Assembly (NCBI RefSeq): GCF_042682525.1
Contig: NZ_JBHUHP010000016.1
Coordinates: 124,001 to 188,000, forward strand
Length of the DNA stretch: 64,000 nt
Direction of reading: 5' to 3'
From: Blastococcus_B deserti
GTDB lineage: Bacteria; Actinomycetota; Actinomycetes; Mycobacteriales; Geodermatophilaceae
The notes beneath the pieces were generated by a model. The model had not been told where the DNA came from, made no database searches, and was given only the letters and a program-made list of their open reading frames with translations. Position 1 is the first letter of the stretch. Every line of letters starts with the position of its first letter. The position numbers and the translations under genes were made by a program. This document shows positions 1 through 10,200 of this stretch, one piece after another.

Positions 1-2
1 TC

Positions 3-1175
3 ATGCGGCGCGAGCTCGACGAGGCGGCCCGCCGTCGGGCGGAGGCCGAGGAACTGGGGATGCAGGCGGTCAGCGGCAACGCCACGGTGCTCACTTTCAC
101 GTCGTGGTGGGTGCAGCAGCGCTACGAGGGTCGATTCGCCGAGGCCGGGAACGCGATGGCCGATGTGCTCGGGCGGGTGGTGGGGTCCGGTCCGCCGGTC
201 ACCGCCGGCCCCCGGGCGATCGCGGCCCTGCAGCAGGGCGACGGGGAGAAGGCGCGAGTCCTGCTGCGGTTGTGGAGCTCCGCGCCGCCCCGTGAGCGCA
301 GCGGCGACTCCGAGTGGCTCCCGGAGTCGGCCCAGCTGGCGGAGGCCGCCGTGCTCGCCGGTGCACGCAAGGAGGCGGAGACTCTGTACGGGCAACTCCG
401 CCCCTACGCGGATCTCTTCTGCGTCGAGGGCATCGGCGCCGCGGTCACCGGCTCGGTGTCGTGGTACCTCGCCATGCTTGCCCGCTTCCTGGGGCACGAC
501 GCCGAGGCGCGCGCCTACGAGGTCCAGGCGCGCGCCGCTCACCAGCGGGTCGGCCTGGTCGGCGATCCCCCGGCCCTGGCACCGCCTCAGCCGGCGCGCG
601 AGCTGGCGCCGTCCGCCGCGCCGGCACCCGCCTCGCTGGTTCGCGAGGGCGTGACCTGGGCGGCGACGTACGCCGGGCGGACGGTCCGGCTTCGCGACAG
701 CAAAGGTCTGGGGGACATCGCCGTCCTCCTCTCCCGGCCGGACCAGGACGTGCATTGCCTGGAACTCATGGGTGCCGCCGACGTGGGCGCCGAGCCGGGA
801 CCCGCGATCGACCAGCAGGCCCGACGGGCCTACGAGCGCCGGATCCTCGAACTCCAGGAGGAGGCCGACGACGCCCGCGCTGACAACGACCCTGCCCGCG
901 CCGAGCGGGTCGAGGCCGAGCTCGACGCGCTCGTCCAGCAGCTCGCCGAGGCCTTCGGGCTCTCCAGTCGCGGCCGCGCCACCGGATCAGCGGTGGAGCG
1001 GGCCCGCTCGGCGGTCGGCTGGCGGCTGCGGGCCGCCGTCCGCAATGCCGCCGAGCTGCACCCGGAGCTCGGGCGGCACCTCAAGCACGCAGTCCGGACC
1101 GGGACGTGGTGCTCCTACCGGCCTGAGGCTCCGGTGCGGTGGGAGATCCGCGCGGGTCAGGGCCGCAGGGCGTAG
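3..1175 (+). CDS. C-terminal part of a large regulatory/TPR-type protein (truncated by window start)
   Basis: The reading frame is open to the left edge, so the true start lies outside the window and the ATG at base 3 is probably internal. The visible 390 residues begin with a helical TPR-like region (about 1-200). A domain with LRDSKGLGDIAVLL follows at about 230-245. Next is a charged coiled coil (about 270-310: ERRILELQEEADDARADNDP), and the protein ends with a conserved tail containing GRHLKHAVRTGTWCSY. This tail is familiar from the C-termini of big actinobacterial AAA-ATPase/cyclase-like or LuxR-like regulators, where it follows an ATPase and TPR region. The catalytic or DNA-binding part is not visible, so no function is assigned. 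The last 19 bases overlap the 3' end of the convergent methyltransferase gene, leaving no room for a terminator between them. Confidence 0.7.
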   Translation: MRRELDEAARRRAEAEELGMQAVSGNATVLTFTSWWVQQRYEGRFAEAGNAMADVLGRVVGSGPPVTAGPRAIAALQQGDGEKARVLLRLWSSAPPRERSGDSEWLPESAQLAEAAVLAGARKEAETLYGQLRPYADLFCVEGIGAAVTGSVSWYLAMLARFLGHDAEARAYEVQARAAHQRVGLVGDPPALAPPQPARELAPSAAPAPASLVREGVTWAATYAGRTVRLRDSKGLGDIAVLLSRPDQDVHCLELMGAADVGAEPGPAIDQQARRAYERRILELQEEADDARADNDPARAERVEAELDALVQQLAEAFGLSSRGRATGSAVERARSAVGWRLRAAVRNAAELHPELGRHLKHAVRTGTWCSYRPEAPVRWEIRAGQGRRA

Positions 1176-2227
1176 AGGCGGAAGAAGCCGCCGTCCACGT
1201 CGAGCACCTCCACCCGCCCGAAGCCGGACTCGTGCGCCAGCGCCCGGACGACGTCCTCCCGGAGCACGGTGCCGATCGCGGCGGACGGCTGCTCGGCCAT
1301 GGCCGCCGGCAGGCAGTGCGTGATGCTCCAGCCGTACATCAGCCGCTCGATCTCGTCGCCCGGCGCACTGAACGCCGGTGCCACAGCCTCGTCGGCCACC
1401 AGCAGCGCGCCGTCCGCCGCGAGGGCCGCGCGCGCTGCCGACAGCACCGCGACAGGCCGTGCGAGGTCGTGCAGCGCCTCGAGCAGGAGCACGACGTCGA
1501 ACGGCTCCCCGGCCGCCAGCGACGCAGCGTCGGCGCACTCGAAGCGCACGGCGACGCCCTGCTGAACGGCGGCGGCGCGGGCCTCGGCGATCGACGCCGC
1601 GTCCCCGTCGATACCGACGACGTCGGCACGCGGAAACGCCCGCGCGACCGCCATCGCCGACCAGCCCAGGCCGCAGCCGAGATCCGCCAGCCGGCCCCCG
1701 CCGGCGAGACGCTCCGCCGCTCCGCCGAGCGCCGGCAGCCACTCCTCGACCAGCGACGAGGTGAAGGCCGGCCGGTTGATCGCCCCCTGTCCCGCGCGGA
1801 ACTCACTGCCGTACCGCGCGTAGGGCACACCCGTGCCACGGCGGTAGGCCTCCGCCACCTCGTCGAGCACCGGGGCGATCCCCACCACCATGCGAGCCAG
1901 CGGGAGGACGTGGTCCGGTGCCAGCGGGTCGGCCACCACGCCCACGTGCGCCTCGGGAAGGGCGTAGCGGCGCGCCTCGGCTCCCGCCGTCTCGTCGTCG
2001 ACGGTGAGGAGCCCCGCGACCGCCTGCTGCTCCAGCCACTCACGGGCATACCGGCCATTGATCCCCGCCGCTCCGGCGAGCTCCGCGGGCGTGCTGGGCC
2101 CGCAACGCCGCAACGCGTCGTACAGCCCCAGGCGGTCGCCCAGGTAGATGCCGAACAGCTCCAGGGCACCGACGGTCGCGCTCACCACGCGCTCGTCGAG
2201 GGTCGTCGTCGTCGAGACAGCACTCAC
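1157..2227 (-). CDS. Class I SAM-dependent methyltransferase with N-terminal winged-helix domain
   Basis: The 356-residue protein has an N-terminal helical/winged-helix part (about 1-100, with LDERVVSATVGALELFGIYL and a PAELAGAAGI helix). Such parts serve dimerisation in O-methyltransferase-like families. A Rossmann methyltransferase domain follows: the SAM-binding loop LADLGCGLGWSAMAVA lies at about residue 175, with an acidic residue after it in VVGIDGD. The layout and length resemble mycobacterial Rv2258c-type proteins, whose substrate is not firmly known. I chose the GTG start because GAGGAGG lies just upstream of it on the minus strand; the frame is open further upstream but has no comparable ribosome site. 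It is divergent from the hydrolase gene at 2352 and may share its 124-base promoter region. Substrate unknown. Confidence 0.82.
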   Translation of the reverse strand: MSAVSTTTTLDERVVSATVGALELFGIYLGDRLGLYDALRRCGPSTPAELAGAAGINGRYAREWLEQQAVAGLLTVDDETAGAEARRYALPEAHVGVVADPLAPDHVLPLARMVVGIAPVLDEVAEAYRRGTGVPYARYGSEFRAGQGAINRPAFTSSLVEEWLPALGGAAERLAGGGRLADLGCGLGWSAMAVARAFPRADVVGIDGDAASIAEARAAAVQQGVAVRFECADAASLAAGEPFDVVLLLEALHDLARPVAVLSAARAALAADGALLVADEAVAPAFSAPGDEIERLMYGWSITHCLPAAMAEQPSAAIGTVLREDVVRALAHESGFGRVEVLDVDGGFFRLYALRP

Positions 2228-2351
2228 GGTTTCCTCCTCGGGTTGTCGTCGTGCCCTACAGGCGCGAGGCGCCGCCTCCCACCGTGAGGCGACACCTTCC
2301 GCCCTCTCCTGTGACGACCGCGAGGGGCGGTCCGACGGATGGAGGACAGAG

Positions 2352-3152
2352 ATGACCGCGACGACGACGGAGACCGTGACCAACACCGGGATCCACGTGG
2401 AGGCCTGGGGTTCCGGCACCCCCGTGGTGCTCGTGCACGGCTCCCTCGCCACGGCCGCCGAGGAATGGGTCGCCCAGCGCCCCCTCGCCGACGAGAGATT
2501 CCGCCTGCTGGCGCCGGACCGCCGCGGCTACGGGCGCAGCCCGGCTGCCGCCGGGGAGGACTTCCTGCGCGACGCCGAGGACATCGTCGAGCTCATGGGG
2601 GACGGCGCCCATCTGGTGGGCCACTCGTACGGGGGCCTCGGCGTCCTCTTCGCCGCCGCCCGCAAGCCCGAGGCCACCCTGTCGCTGGCCCTCCTGGAGC
2701 CCGGCGCCTTCACACTGGGCCAGCACGATTCGAACGGCAGAGCGCTCGTCGAGCAGGTGCGGCGGATGTGGGACGCCGAGGTTCCCGACGAGCCCTGGGT
2801 CGTGGGCTTCCTCAAGGCGGTCGGCAGCGATCCGGACGAGTTCACCCCGGACTTCCTCGCCGCCGCCCTGCCGCTCGTGCCCGTGTTCCGCCGTGGCAGG
2901 CCGGTCTGGGACGCCGATCTACCGCTCGAGCAACTCGCCGGCGCGGCGTTCCCGAAGCTCGTCGTCTCCGGCGGCCACAGCGCCGGGTTCGACGCCATCT
3001 GCGACGACCTCGCGGAGCGGATCGGCGCCTCCCGAGCGGTGGTGGCCGGCGCAGGCCACGAGATCCAGTTCACCGGCACGTCCATCAACGACGCGCTCCG
3101 GGCGTTCTGGCACGAGCGCGATGGGAACACTGATGGGAGGTTCGCGGCATGA
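2352..3152 (+). CDS. Alpha/beta-fold hydrolase
   Basis: The 266-residue protein shows the alpha/beta-hydrolase plan. The oxyanion-hole stretch VVLVHGS is at about residues 25-31, and the nucleophile elbow GHSYGG puts the catalytic Ser at about 92. A C-terminal GAGHEIQFTG carries the expected catalytic His. There is no signal peptide, so a cytoplasmic esterase, lactonase or C-C hydrolase type activity is likely; the substrate cannot be told. The ATG is preceded by GGAGGA at suitable spacing; a longer frame upstream overlaps the divergent methyltransferase start and is not needed. The stop overlaps the next gene's start (ATGA), so the two are translationally coupled. Confidence 0.82.
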   Translation: MTATTTETVTNTGIHVEAWGSGTPVVLVHGSLATAAEEWVAQRPLADERFRLLAPDRRGYGRSPAAAGEDFLRDAEDIVELMGDGAHLVGHSYGGLGVLFAAARKPEATLSLALLEPGAFTLGQHDSNGRALVEQVRRMWDAEVPDEPWVVGFLKAVGSDPDEFTPDFLAAALPLVPVFRRGRPVWDADLPLEQLAGAAFPKLVVSGGHSAGFDAICDDLAERIGASRAVVAGAGHEIQFTGTSINDALRAFWHERDGNTDGRFAA

Positions 3153-3502
3153 TCGAGGTCCTGGCCTGGACCGGTGCGGCGCTGTCGACGCTGCTCGGAC
3201 TGCCTCAGGCGGCCCGAGCGCTCCACAGCGACCGACTGGAGGCGTTGTCCCCGGCGACGTACTGGTTGACCCTCGCGAACGCTGCAGTGTGGGCCACCTG
3301 GGCGATCGCCACCGGCCACCTCGCCGCCGGACTACCCGCGCTCGTCAACGGTCCCGCGGCCGTGCTCATCCTGACCCGGCTGGCCGAGGCCCGGCGGATG
3401 TGCGCGGCCGCGCTCCGGAAGGGGGCCGCGCTCGCCGGCCGAGCCGACGAGCCGGTCGCCGCCGCCGATCAGGCCGCTGCCGCCAGCAGGCTGGCCACGT
3501 AG
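3149..3502 (+). CDS. Small PQ-loop/SemiSWEET-like membrane protein
   Basis: The protein is 117 residues with three hydrophobic segments (about 3-20, 33-52 and 58-77). The first contains TLLGLPQAARAL, the proline-glutamine turn of PQ-loop/SemiSWEET proteins. SemiSWEETs are about 90-residue, three-helix proteins that dimerise to move small sugars or related solutes. The last 40 residues are an Ala/Arg-rich cytoplasmic tail not typical of the family. The start overlaps the hydrolase stop by four bases, so the pair is an operon. The same frame stays open after the stop for another 357 bases (see next entry). Transport function is inferred from the fold only. Confidence 0.6.
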   Translation: MIEVLAWTGAALSTLLGLPQAARALHSDRLEALSPATYWLTLANAAVWATWAIATGHLAAGLPALVNGPAAVLILTRLAEARRMCAAALRKGAALAGRADEPVAAADQAAAASRLAT

Positions 3503-3859
3503 TCCGGCGTCGAAGGAGTCGTCGCGGTACGGCAGCTCTTCGGTGTCTCCCTGCCGCAGTTCGACGCCCGCGAGCCGCCGCCGGGCGGTGGCCGCGGTGT
3601 CGTCGGCGGCGACGGCAGCCAGACGGAGGGCGTCGGCCGGTGTCCGCCGGCGCTACCCACGGAGCCGGCCGCGGCGCGCAGCAACGAGTTCATTCGCGGC
3701 CTGGATGGTAAGGGGCGGCTCATGCTTCCCATCACCGTCACCGCGGCGGCCAGCGTGAAGGCCCAGTACGCCGTCCAGGCGATCCAGATGTTCGCCGACG
3801 AGATCTCAGGACTCCTGCACGACGCGGTGGTCGGCTGCTCCGAACGCATCTCAGCCTGA
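3503..3859 (+). other. Start-less open frame after the PQ-loop gene, possible gene remnant
   Basis: After the TAG at 3500 the same frame continues open to a TGA at 3857-3859. Its end reads as an amphipathic helix (QYAVQAIQMFADEISGLLHD) preceded by GKGRLMLPITVTAAASVK, which looks protein-like, whereas the first third is Gly/Pro-rich and looks like noise. There is no start codon with a ribosome site in this stretch. It may be the tail of a deleted gene or a readthrough artefact. No family is recognised. Confidence 0.25.
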
Positions 3860-3880
3860 GAAGTTTCATAACGTCTACGA

Positions 3881-5932
3881 CTAACGCACGGCCTTAAACT
3901 TCGCCGATAGCTGATCCTGAAGACGGGCATGACGGAACTGGTAATAAATACCCGCGGTTCGGAGCACGCCACGCACTCGCGCGTCTTCCAGAAAGCGCAA
4001 GAGGCGCAAGGGGAGTCGAGCCCCCAAGCAGAGCTGCAGACACCCTAGCCCTACAACGTAAGACTTGTGGGTCAACAGCCCCAGTGTCAAGCTGAACGCC
4101 AGGACAACGACAATACCAGTCACCAACTCGGCCGCCGTTGCAGACTTCCAAGGGGCTGTCAAACCGATGAATGCCGCACATAGCAGCCAGAGTGTCAGCA
4201 TCGAAAATAAAGCGTGGCGCCGGTTCGCACGCCAGGATGAAACCGGATCGAGCGACGTAGAGTTCTTCAAACCCGCAGGCCACCGGTCAACCCACCCTCC
4301 ACGATCGAGGTTCACCCACATAGAAAGAACGTCCACCAACCAAGACGCAAAGGCGATAGCGAGTCCGGCTGCCAATCCGACCGCTAGACCAACCATCCAA
4401 CCCATTTTTAGCCCCGCCACCAGCCAGAGCAGGAGCCCCAATACCAGCCCCGCTGACCAGCCGGCAGGCACACCCATCACGAGTGTCGTCACGAGACCAA
4501 CCGTGAGACCAACCACAACGCCAGACTCCCGTCCGGTCCACATTGTTACCAGCAGGCCAGTCAGAGATCCCAGAATCAGCCCAGAACCAACCGACCGGGG
4601 TGCTTTGGACGTCCAATACAGAACGTGCCACCATGCGAAGTCTCGCGTGTCGCTCGCATGCCACGCGACGAACTCAAGCGTTCGACTGGCCTGCTCTGGC
4701 GTATATCGAGAGGGAGCCTGGCCCGCGCGGCTGGTATAGACAACTTTTACTAGCCGGGCAAGAAGATGGTCTTCTACTATCTCGGGACGGCCAGACTCAT
4801 CAGCCAGCCTCATAAGATCCCGCACATCATCCCCACTGCGGTACGCATCCCGGACCAGGGTGAGTGCCAACGGGGTAGAAAGGCAGCGCGCCAGGGTCCC
4901 GTCCGACTCCTGGCGCAAGCGCACGAGCAGGACGCCCCACCCGTCGGGGAGACTCGTGCTGACTGACGCTCGCTCCAAGTAGTCGGCAGCGGCGCATCCA
5001 GATATGCGGTCGAGTTGTACCGCGGCGGCATCCATTAGTCGATGCCCCTGCGCCGCGGATACCATCTCATCCATCCGAGTCAACACCACCATCCGCAACG
5101 GAGTGCCGCTCAACGCCTCAAGCAACTTGGGGCGTACGTCCTCGGCAACCTCGTCGAAGCCGTCCAGGATCAGCGAGACTCGCCCGTCTGCGATCAACTC
5201 CTTCGCTTCGGCCCGCCCACCCGGATGAGCAAGGAATCCGTAGCTTTCTGTGAGGCGACCTGCCAGCCATTCTGGGATGGATAGGTCGCTTTTCCAACCA
5301 TGTGGAGTGAAGATCACAGGTACAGGAACTTGCGAGTCTGCGTTAGCGACATCTCGTCGATGCCTCAGTGCCCGCAGCAACAGCAGTACTGCGGCCCCCG
5401 TCTTTCCCGAGCCCGGCCCCCCGCCGACGATCAACCGCCCCGATGCTAGTCCACCGTAAAGAGCGTGCAGCTGCTCCAGTCCCCCGCCGACGCCCAGATT
5501 CTCTTCGGCTACCGCTGCTAGTCCCGGCAGCGGTTGGAATGCGGCGCCCGCCCGCACGCCATCAAGTGCTGCCCCCACTGGGCCGGTGATGACCCCTTCG
5601 GAAGGTAGCCAGCGAACGGGGATTGGAGCGGGTGAAGTTAGCTGCCGCTCCGCCGCAGCCTCTTCCCATTGCTGTCGGACCGCCACCGCAAGCAGCCCGG
5701 TCAACTCTTCGACCGGCCGCACCGTCTGCTGCGCACGGATTCCGGCCTTCAGTAGGAGCGGGACTAAAGCGCTGACTAGTGCAAGCAGCGACACCGAAAA
5801 GCCGCTGATTTCCAGTGCCGATTTTCTGGCTGAGCCAGTCAGGCCAAGAATCCACCACACCCAGCCCACGGCCGCCGCCGCAAGGATGGTGACGGAGACC
5901 GCTACGGCCCAGCGTCGGCGCGAGAAGCCCAT
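3881..5932 (-). CDS. Membrane-anchored NACHT-domain NTPase (STAND family)
   Basis: The 683-residue protein has two N-terminal membrane helices (about 9-30 and 45-62). A NACHT P-loop domain follows, with Walker A VGGGPGSGKTG at 169-179 and Walker B LILDGFDEV at about 254-262; the Asp-Gly-x-Asp-Glu pattern is typical of NACHT. After a helical region there is a Gly-rich polytopic block (about 450-535 and 575-630, perhaps six helices). The C-terminus ends in YYQFRHARLQDQLS, the usual NACHT C-terminal motif. STAND NTPases act as sensors that oligomerise, and bacterial NACHT proteins include antiphage defence factors; a role here is inference. The DNA is visibly poorer in G+C than its neighbours (about 58% by eye in the 60 bases from 4021), suggesting transfer. 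The ATG at 5932 lacks a clear ribosome site, so the start is uncertain. Confidence 0.8.
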   Translation of the reverse strand: MGFSRRRWAVAVSVTILAAAAVGWVWWILGLTGSARKSALEISGFSVSLLALVSALVPLLLKAGIRAQQTVRPVEELTGLLAVAVRQQWEEAAAERQLTSPAPIPVRWLPSEGVITGPVGAALDGVRAGAAFQPLPGLAAVAEENLGVGGGLEQLHALYGGLASGRLIVGGGPGSGKTGAAVLLLLRALRHRRDVANADSQVPVPVIFTPHGWKSDLSIPEWLAGRLTESYGFLAHPGGRAEAKELIADGRVSLILDGFDEVAEDVRPKLLEALSGTPLRMVVLTRMDEMVSAAQGHRLMDAAAVQLDRISGCAAADYLERASVSTSLPDGWGVLLVRLRQESDGTLARCLSTPLALTLVRDAYRSGDDVRDLMRLADESGRPEIVEDHLLARLVKVVYTSRAGQAPSRYTPEQASRTLEFVAWHASDTRDFAWWHVLYWTSKAPRSVGSGLILGSLTGLLVTMWTGRESGVVVGLTVGLVTTLVMGVPAGWSAGLVLGLLLWLVAGLKMGWMVGLAVGLAAGLAIAFASWLVDVLSMWVNLDRGGWVDRWPAGLKNSTSLDPVSSWRANRRHALFSMLTLWLLCAAFIGLTAPWKSATAAELVTGIVVVLAFSLTLGLLTHKSYVVGLGCLQLCLGARLPLRLLRFLEDARVRGVLRTAGIYYQFRHARLQDQLSAKFKAVR

Positions 5933-6210
5933 GGCCCATGGTCGCACCAGACGTCGCTGCCGTAGCCCGCAATTGAGCGCCGCCGACCGCACGTTATGCC
6001 TGTTCGCTCCCAGGAGGCCCAGCGGCGGTTGGCCGCTGAGCGGAGGTCCCCGACTGTTTCGCGCACAAGATCGCTCAACGTCTGCGCCACCCTCAGCACC
6101 CGGTCGAATGGACGCACCCACAGCGCCACGCTTGAGCCCCCGGCCCTCTGCGTGGCCGCAGATGCCTCCGCGAACCGCGGCATTGACTGGCAACGGTCCG
6201 AGCGACAGCG

Positions 6211-6390
6211 AGGAGCCGCTCTTCGGCCGCCGATGTCGCGCTGAGGCACGCCGAAGGCACGGCATCCGCCTGACTCGGCGCTGACCAGCCAACATGACGC
6301 TTGGAATCCCACGCCTTCCAAGCTGACTGTGCGAGTTTAATTCCCATCACCCGCTCCACATGCTGACCGGCCCATATGCCGGTCTGCCCA
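6211..6390 (+). repeat. Direct repeat copy 1 with degraded tRNA-Gly(UCC) 3' half (attachment-site scar)
   Basis: Bases 6312-6358 read as the 3' half of a tRNA-Gly: anticodon loop CTTCCAA, a T-arm, the 3' acceptor strand and CCGCTCCA. The T-loop has decayed (TTTAATT instead of TTCGATT) and there is no 5' half, so this is not a functional tRNA. The flanks are also shared with the other copies. Upstream are AGGAGCCGCTCTTC, GAGGCACGCCGAAGGCACG and GACCAGCCAACATG; downstream is CATGCTGACCGGCCCATATG, closest to copy 2. A conserved 3'-tRNA end with conserved non-tRNA flanks is what an attR site of a tRNA-targeting island looks like. Confidence 0.7.
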
Positions 6391-6399
6391 GCTCGACAG

Positions 6400-6884
6400 G
6401 GTGTCGGTCCCGGGACACCTCGGACTTGGAGATGTTGGTGTCGGCGCCCAGGGCGCGGACCAGGTCGTCGACCTTCCGTCGAGACGCCGTGCAGGTAGGC
6501 ATCCATCACCACGGCGAACAGCGCCTGGTCGATCCGCCGCCGGCGCTCCAGCAGCGAGGGAAAGAACGACCCGGCCCGCAATTTCGGGATCCGCAGCCCA
6601 GATCCCCGGCGGTGGTCGTCAGCGTCCGGGGGCGGGAGCCGTTGCGCTGGGCGGGGCGGGCCTCGGTGCGCTCGTGCTGCCGGCGCCGATCACCGCGGTG
6701 AGTTCGGCCTCCATCAACGCCTGGTAGATCGTCGTGGCCGCCGAGCGAGTCCGGTCATCGACTTCGGCGGCCTTCAGCGCCTCGAGCACCTCGAGCAGGG
6801 CTGGTCGAGGGCCATCGTGTGCTGTGTCCTTCCGCGAGAACCATTGGCGTGGTCTCGCTGACCATCACACGATGGCCCCTCGCA
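6400..6884 (-). pseudogene. IS256 (Mutator)-type transposase remnant, N-terminal part
   Basis: Read on the minus strand in pieces from different frames, the region gives MALDQ, then LLEVLEALKAAEVDDRTRSA, ALMEAELTAVIGAG, RAQRNGSR-like and RTLTTTAGDLG stretches. RIPKLRAGSFFPSLLERRRR, FAVVMDAYLHGVST and GADTNISKSEVSR follow. This is the N-terminal third of an IS256-family transposase, whose later DDE catalytic part is absent. At least three frameshifts break it. An inverted repeat, GGGCCATCGTGTG (from about 6812) against CACACGATGGCCC (to about 6881), flanks a short leader and probably marks the element end next to the start codon. The left side stops within about 40 bases of the tRNA-Gly scar. 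Confidence 0.75.
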
Positions 6885-7219
6885 CGTGATCACCCACGCG
6901 AGCGGTGACCTGGACTACACCACCAGCGGGGACGTCACCGGGCGCCGAGAAGCGGGCCGCAGCATGTGCCAGCAGCGCGGAAGCCGGGTGACCTCCCCGT
7001 CGAAGGAGGCTGGGAGACGTCCACTCGGAGTGCCGCAGCCTCGCGATCCTCGGCTGGCGCAGTCGATGGCTGCGGTCGGCCGCTTTGACCCCTCTCCTGG
7101 GACTGCTCATCGTCGCGGCGCGGACGGCTGGAAACCCGGAACGCCTGTGTGCTTCTTAGTAGGCCGCGACGGAACCGGGGAAGGTGCGGCCCGGCCGCCG
7201 TGGCGGCCGAGGACGCAAG
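6885..7219. other. Intergenic region, no gene seen
   Basis: This 335-base stretch lies between the IS256-type end and the 3' end of the large NACHT gene. The first 60 bases may still belong to the IS leader. I see no coding signal, hairpin terminator or RNA gene in the rest. Confidence 0.4.
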
Positions 7220-10200
7220 CTAGCGGAGACCCAGGGCCAACTCGGGCGGCTCACTGTAGGGACCCTCCTGGGACAGCACCGAACTCAAGTGGTGTCCCAA
7301 CTGCACCCCGTCGGCCGGCGAGAAGGCGGCAAGGGCGGCGCACAGGGAGCAGGCTTCCGCCAGCGTTCCCGCGCCGATGCGCAGCAGCACCGTCAGCCGG
7401 TCCCAGTCACCGGCCGCGGCGAGCGCCCGGGCGGAGGACGCCACCCCCGAGCGCCGTCCGGCCGCCAGGGTGAACCCGATCAGCAGGTCGGCGAGCTGCC
7501 CCCAGAGCTGCCCCTCCGCCCCTGTCATGGCGTGCCGGACAGCCCGGGCGCGCTCCGCGTCGTCGTCCATCGCGTCCAGCGCCTTCTGCGCGACATCCCG
7601 ACGTCCCGCCCGGACGTAGGCGGCATAGATGCCGCGCCGGGCCTGGGCGCCGTGCGGCAGCCGGTACGCCGAGCTCCGCACCCGCCGGGAGAGGTCGCCG
7701 CGACCGGCGCGGTCCAGCTCGATCGCCACGTCGGCCGCGACCTCGGCGAACCAGCCGGAGGCCCGGTGCGCCGGGATTCCCTCGCGCCCGCCCGCCCCGG
7801 ACAGCGTGGCGAGGACCTCCCGCGCGGACACCGCCAGCGCGGCGGCGTCGCCGTTCCGGTCCCCGCCGGCGCGTACCAGCGCAGCCAGCGGCGCCAACCT
7901 TCCGAGCGGCCCCAATCGGTCCTGCGTCCACCCCCGGACCGCGTCCAGAGCAGCAGGTGTCGCGGCTCTCCGGGCCATCTCGGCCAGGCAGGCGGACACC
8001 TCCTCCTCCGTCCGCATCTGCTCGATCGACCGCCCGGCGGCGTCCAGGTCACTGTCCTCGAACCGGGCGGTCGCGACGGCGGCGAGGATGCGGTCCCGCT
8101 CGGAATCGACCACGAGACTCCCCGAGCGCAGCTGCGCCAGGCACTCCTCGGCGTCGTCGTAGCGGCGGTGCCGCGCGGCGGCGCGCCCCATGCGGACCAG
8201 GGCGACGTTGGCCGCGCCGATCCGGCCGATGCGGGCGACCTCGGCCATCGCCTCGCCATGCCGACCCCGCTCCGCCAGCGCCGCGGCGATCGCTTCCCGC
8301 ACTCGGTCCCGGTCCCACTCGCGTTCCGCGAAGCCGGCGAGCTCGGCGACCACGTCGTTGCGGCCCCGCTCCACCAGGGCGGTTGCGAGGGCAGGCAGCG
8401 CCTCGGAGCGGGCCCAGCCGCTGGGGAGGAGGTCGAGCACCTGCCGGGCCTCGGCCAGCCGGTCGTTCTCGGCGAGCGTCCGGACGAGGTCCCCGATGGC
8501 CACCTCAGCGGCATCTGCTCCCGGTGCGACCGGCGGCCGGCTGCTGAGCGCGGCGGCCAGCAGGGACCGGGCGGAGGATGCCGACCCCGTGGCGGCGGCG
8601 TGCTCGGCCAGGGCGACGAGGACGTCGGCGCGGCGCTCGCCGTCGATCGGCAGATCCTGCAGCAGCTCCAGGCCCGCGCCCAGGCCGCGCCCGGCTGCCC
8701 GGGCGACAGCGAGGCGTTCAAGCAGCTGGGGCCGCCAGGCCGGCTCCAAAGAGCGCAACGTCTGCAGCGCCCCATCGAGATCCTCGCCGTCGAGCTGGGC
8801 GTCGACGACGTCCTGGCGATCCTCCGGCGACGCGCTGCGCGCGAGCACCTCCGAGAACAGTTCCCGCGCATCGTCCCGCGCCCCCGCCCGGAAGCAGGCC
8901 GTGGCCAGCCGCAGCGTCACTCGGTCGGCTCGCGCGCTCTCGGCACACCGGCGCAGCTCCGTGAGTGCGTCCGCGGGGTCGGCCCCGGCGGCCACCTGCT
9001 CGGCAACCAGAGTCAGCAACGCGCGCGACCGGGGCAAGACGTCCCCGATCTCCTGCGCGGTGGCGCCGGCCTTGGTGAAGTCACCGGCGCCGGCCTGCTC
9101 CTCCGCGAGGTCGGCCAGCGTCCACTCCCGCCGGTCCCCGGTCTCCGCCACCGCCTCGCGGGCGAGCCGGAACAGCTCGTCACCGTCGACCCGGCGTCCC
9201 GCCGCGACGCAGCCGCGCGCAGCGGCGGCGAGCGCACGCACCCGCTGCCGCGGGCTGCGCACCGCCCCCGCCGCACGACGGGCACCGTCGAGGTCCCCGC
9301 AGCCGGCCAGCCGGCGGGCGATGCGCACCCGGATCGGGTCGACCCGGGGCGCACCCATCGACCGCACGGTCGCGAGCGCCGCGTCGTCCAGCCCGTCGTC
9401 GACCAGCCGCTCGGCGAGACCCGAGAGCGCCGTCGCGGCGTCGCCGTCGATCCCGTCGTCGGCGCCCTCGAGCAGCTGTCGGCGGCGCCGCGCGAAGATG
9501 TGCGGCGCCGAGCGCGCCAGGGGCTCGAGGCAGAGCGCCGCGACCCGGGCCGACCGGCCGGTGAGCTGTCGGGGTGCGGCCTCGGGGATGTCGGCGACCA
9601 GCTCCGCCACCGCCTCCGCCTGCCCGGTGTCGGCCAGCTCCCAAGCGAGAAGCAGAGTCCACAGCGCCGAGAACTCCGCACCGGAGAGGGCAGCCCGCCG
9701 CCGCGCCTCCTCCAGCGAGCCCTCCTGCAGCGCGGCCAGCGGGGTGCGCCCCCGGACCACCGCCTCCGCATGGGCGGCGCGCTCCAGCAGGAACTCCCCC
9801 ACCACTGGGGCGTTCCGCTCGGATGCCGCGTGCGTGATGGCCGCGTCCAGGGTCGCCAGCGGCAGGTCCGGCTGGCGGGGATCGGCCAGCATCTGTGCCA
9901 GCCGGTAGGCGACGTCTCGGGCCAGCGCGTACAGCTCATCGCTCCGGCCGGCCCCGGCCAGAACGGCGGCGGACCAGCGCAGCGTCCATCCCGTGTCGTC
10001 CTCCCGCCACCGCGCGCAGTAGTCCACCAGGAAGTCCTGCGCCTCCGTCGCCTGCTCGCCCAGCCGCGGGCGAAAGTCGCGGGCCAGGAGCGGGTGAGCC
10101 GGCGCGTACACGGCGCTGCCGTCGACCTGCTGCACGGTGAGCCAGCGCAGCACAGACCAGGGCAGCCCCTGCAGCTCCACCGACGTGAGCCCGGTGCGCT

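Noticed and set aside
3469..3972. A 167-codon minus-strand frame with a hydrophobic stretch
   Set aside because: It has no ribosome site, overlaps the ends of two genes and its hydrophobic part is the complement of the helical segment of the + frame. Neither reading is strong.
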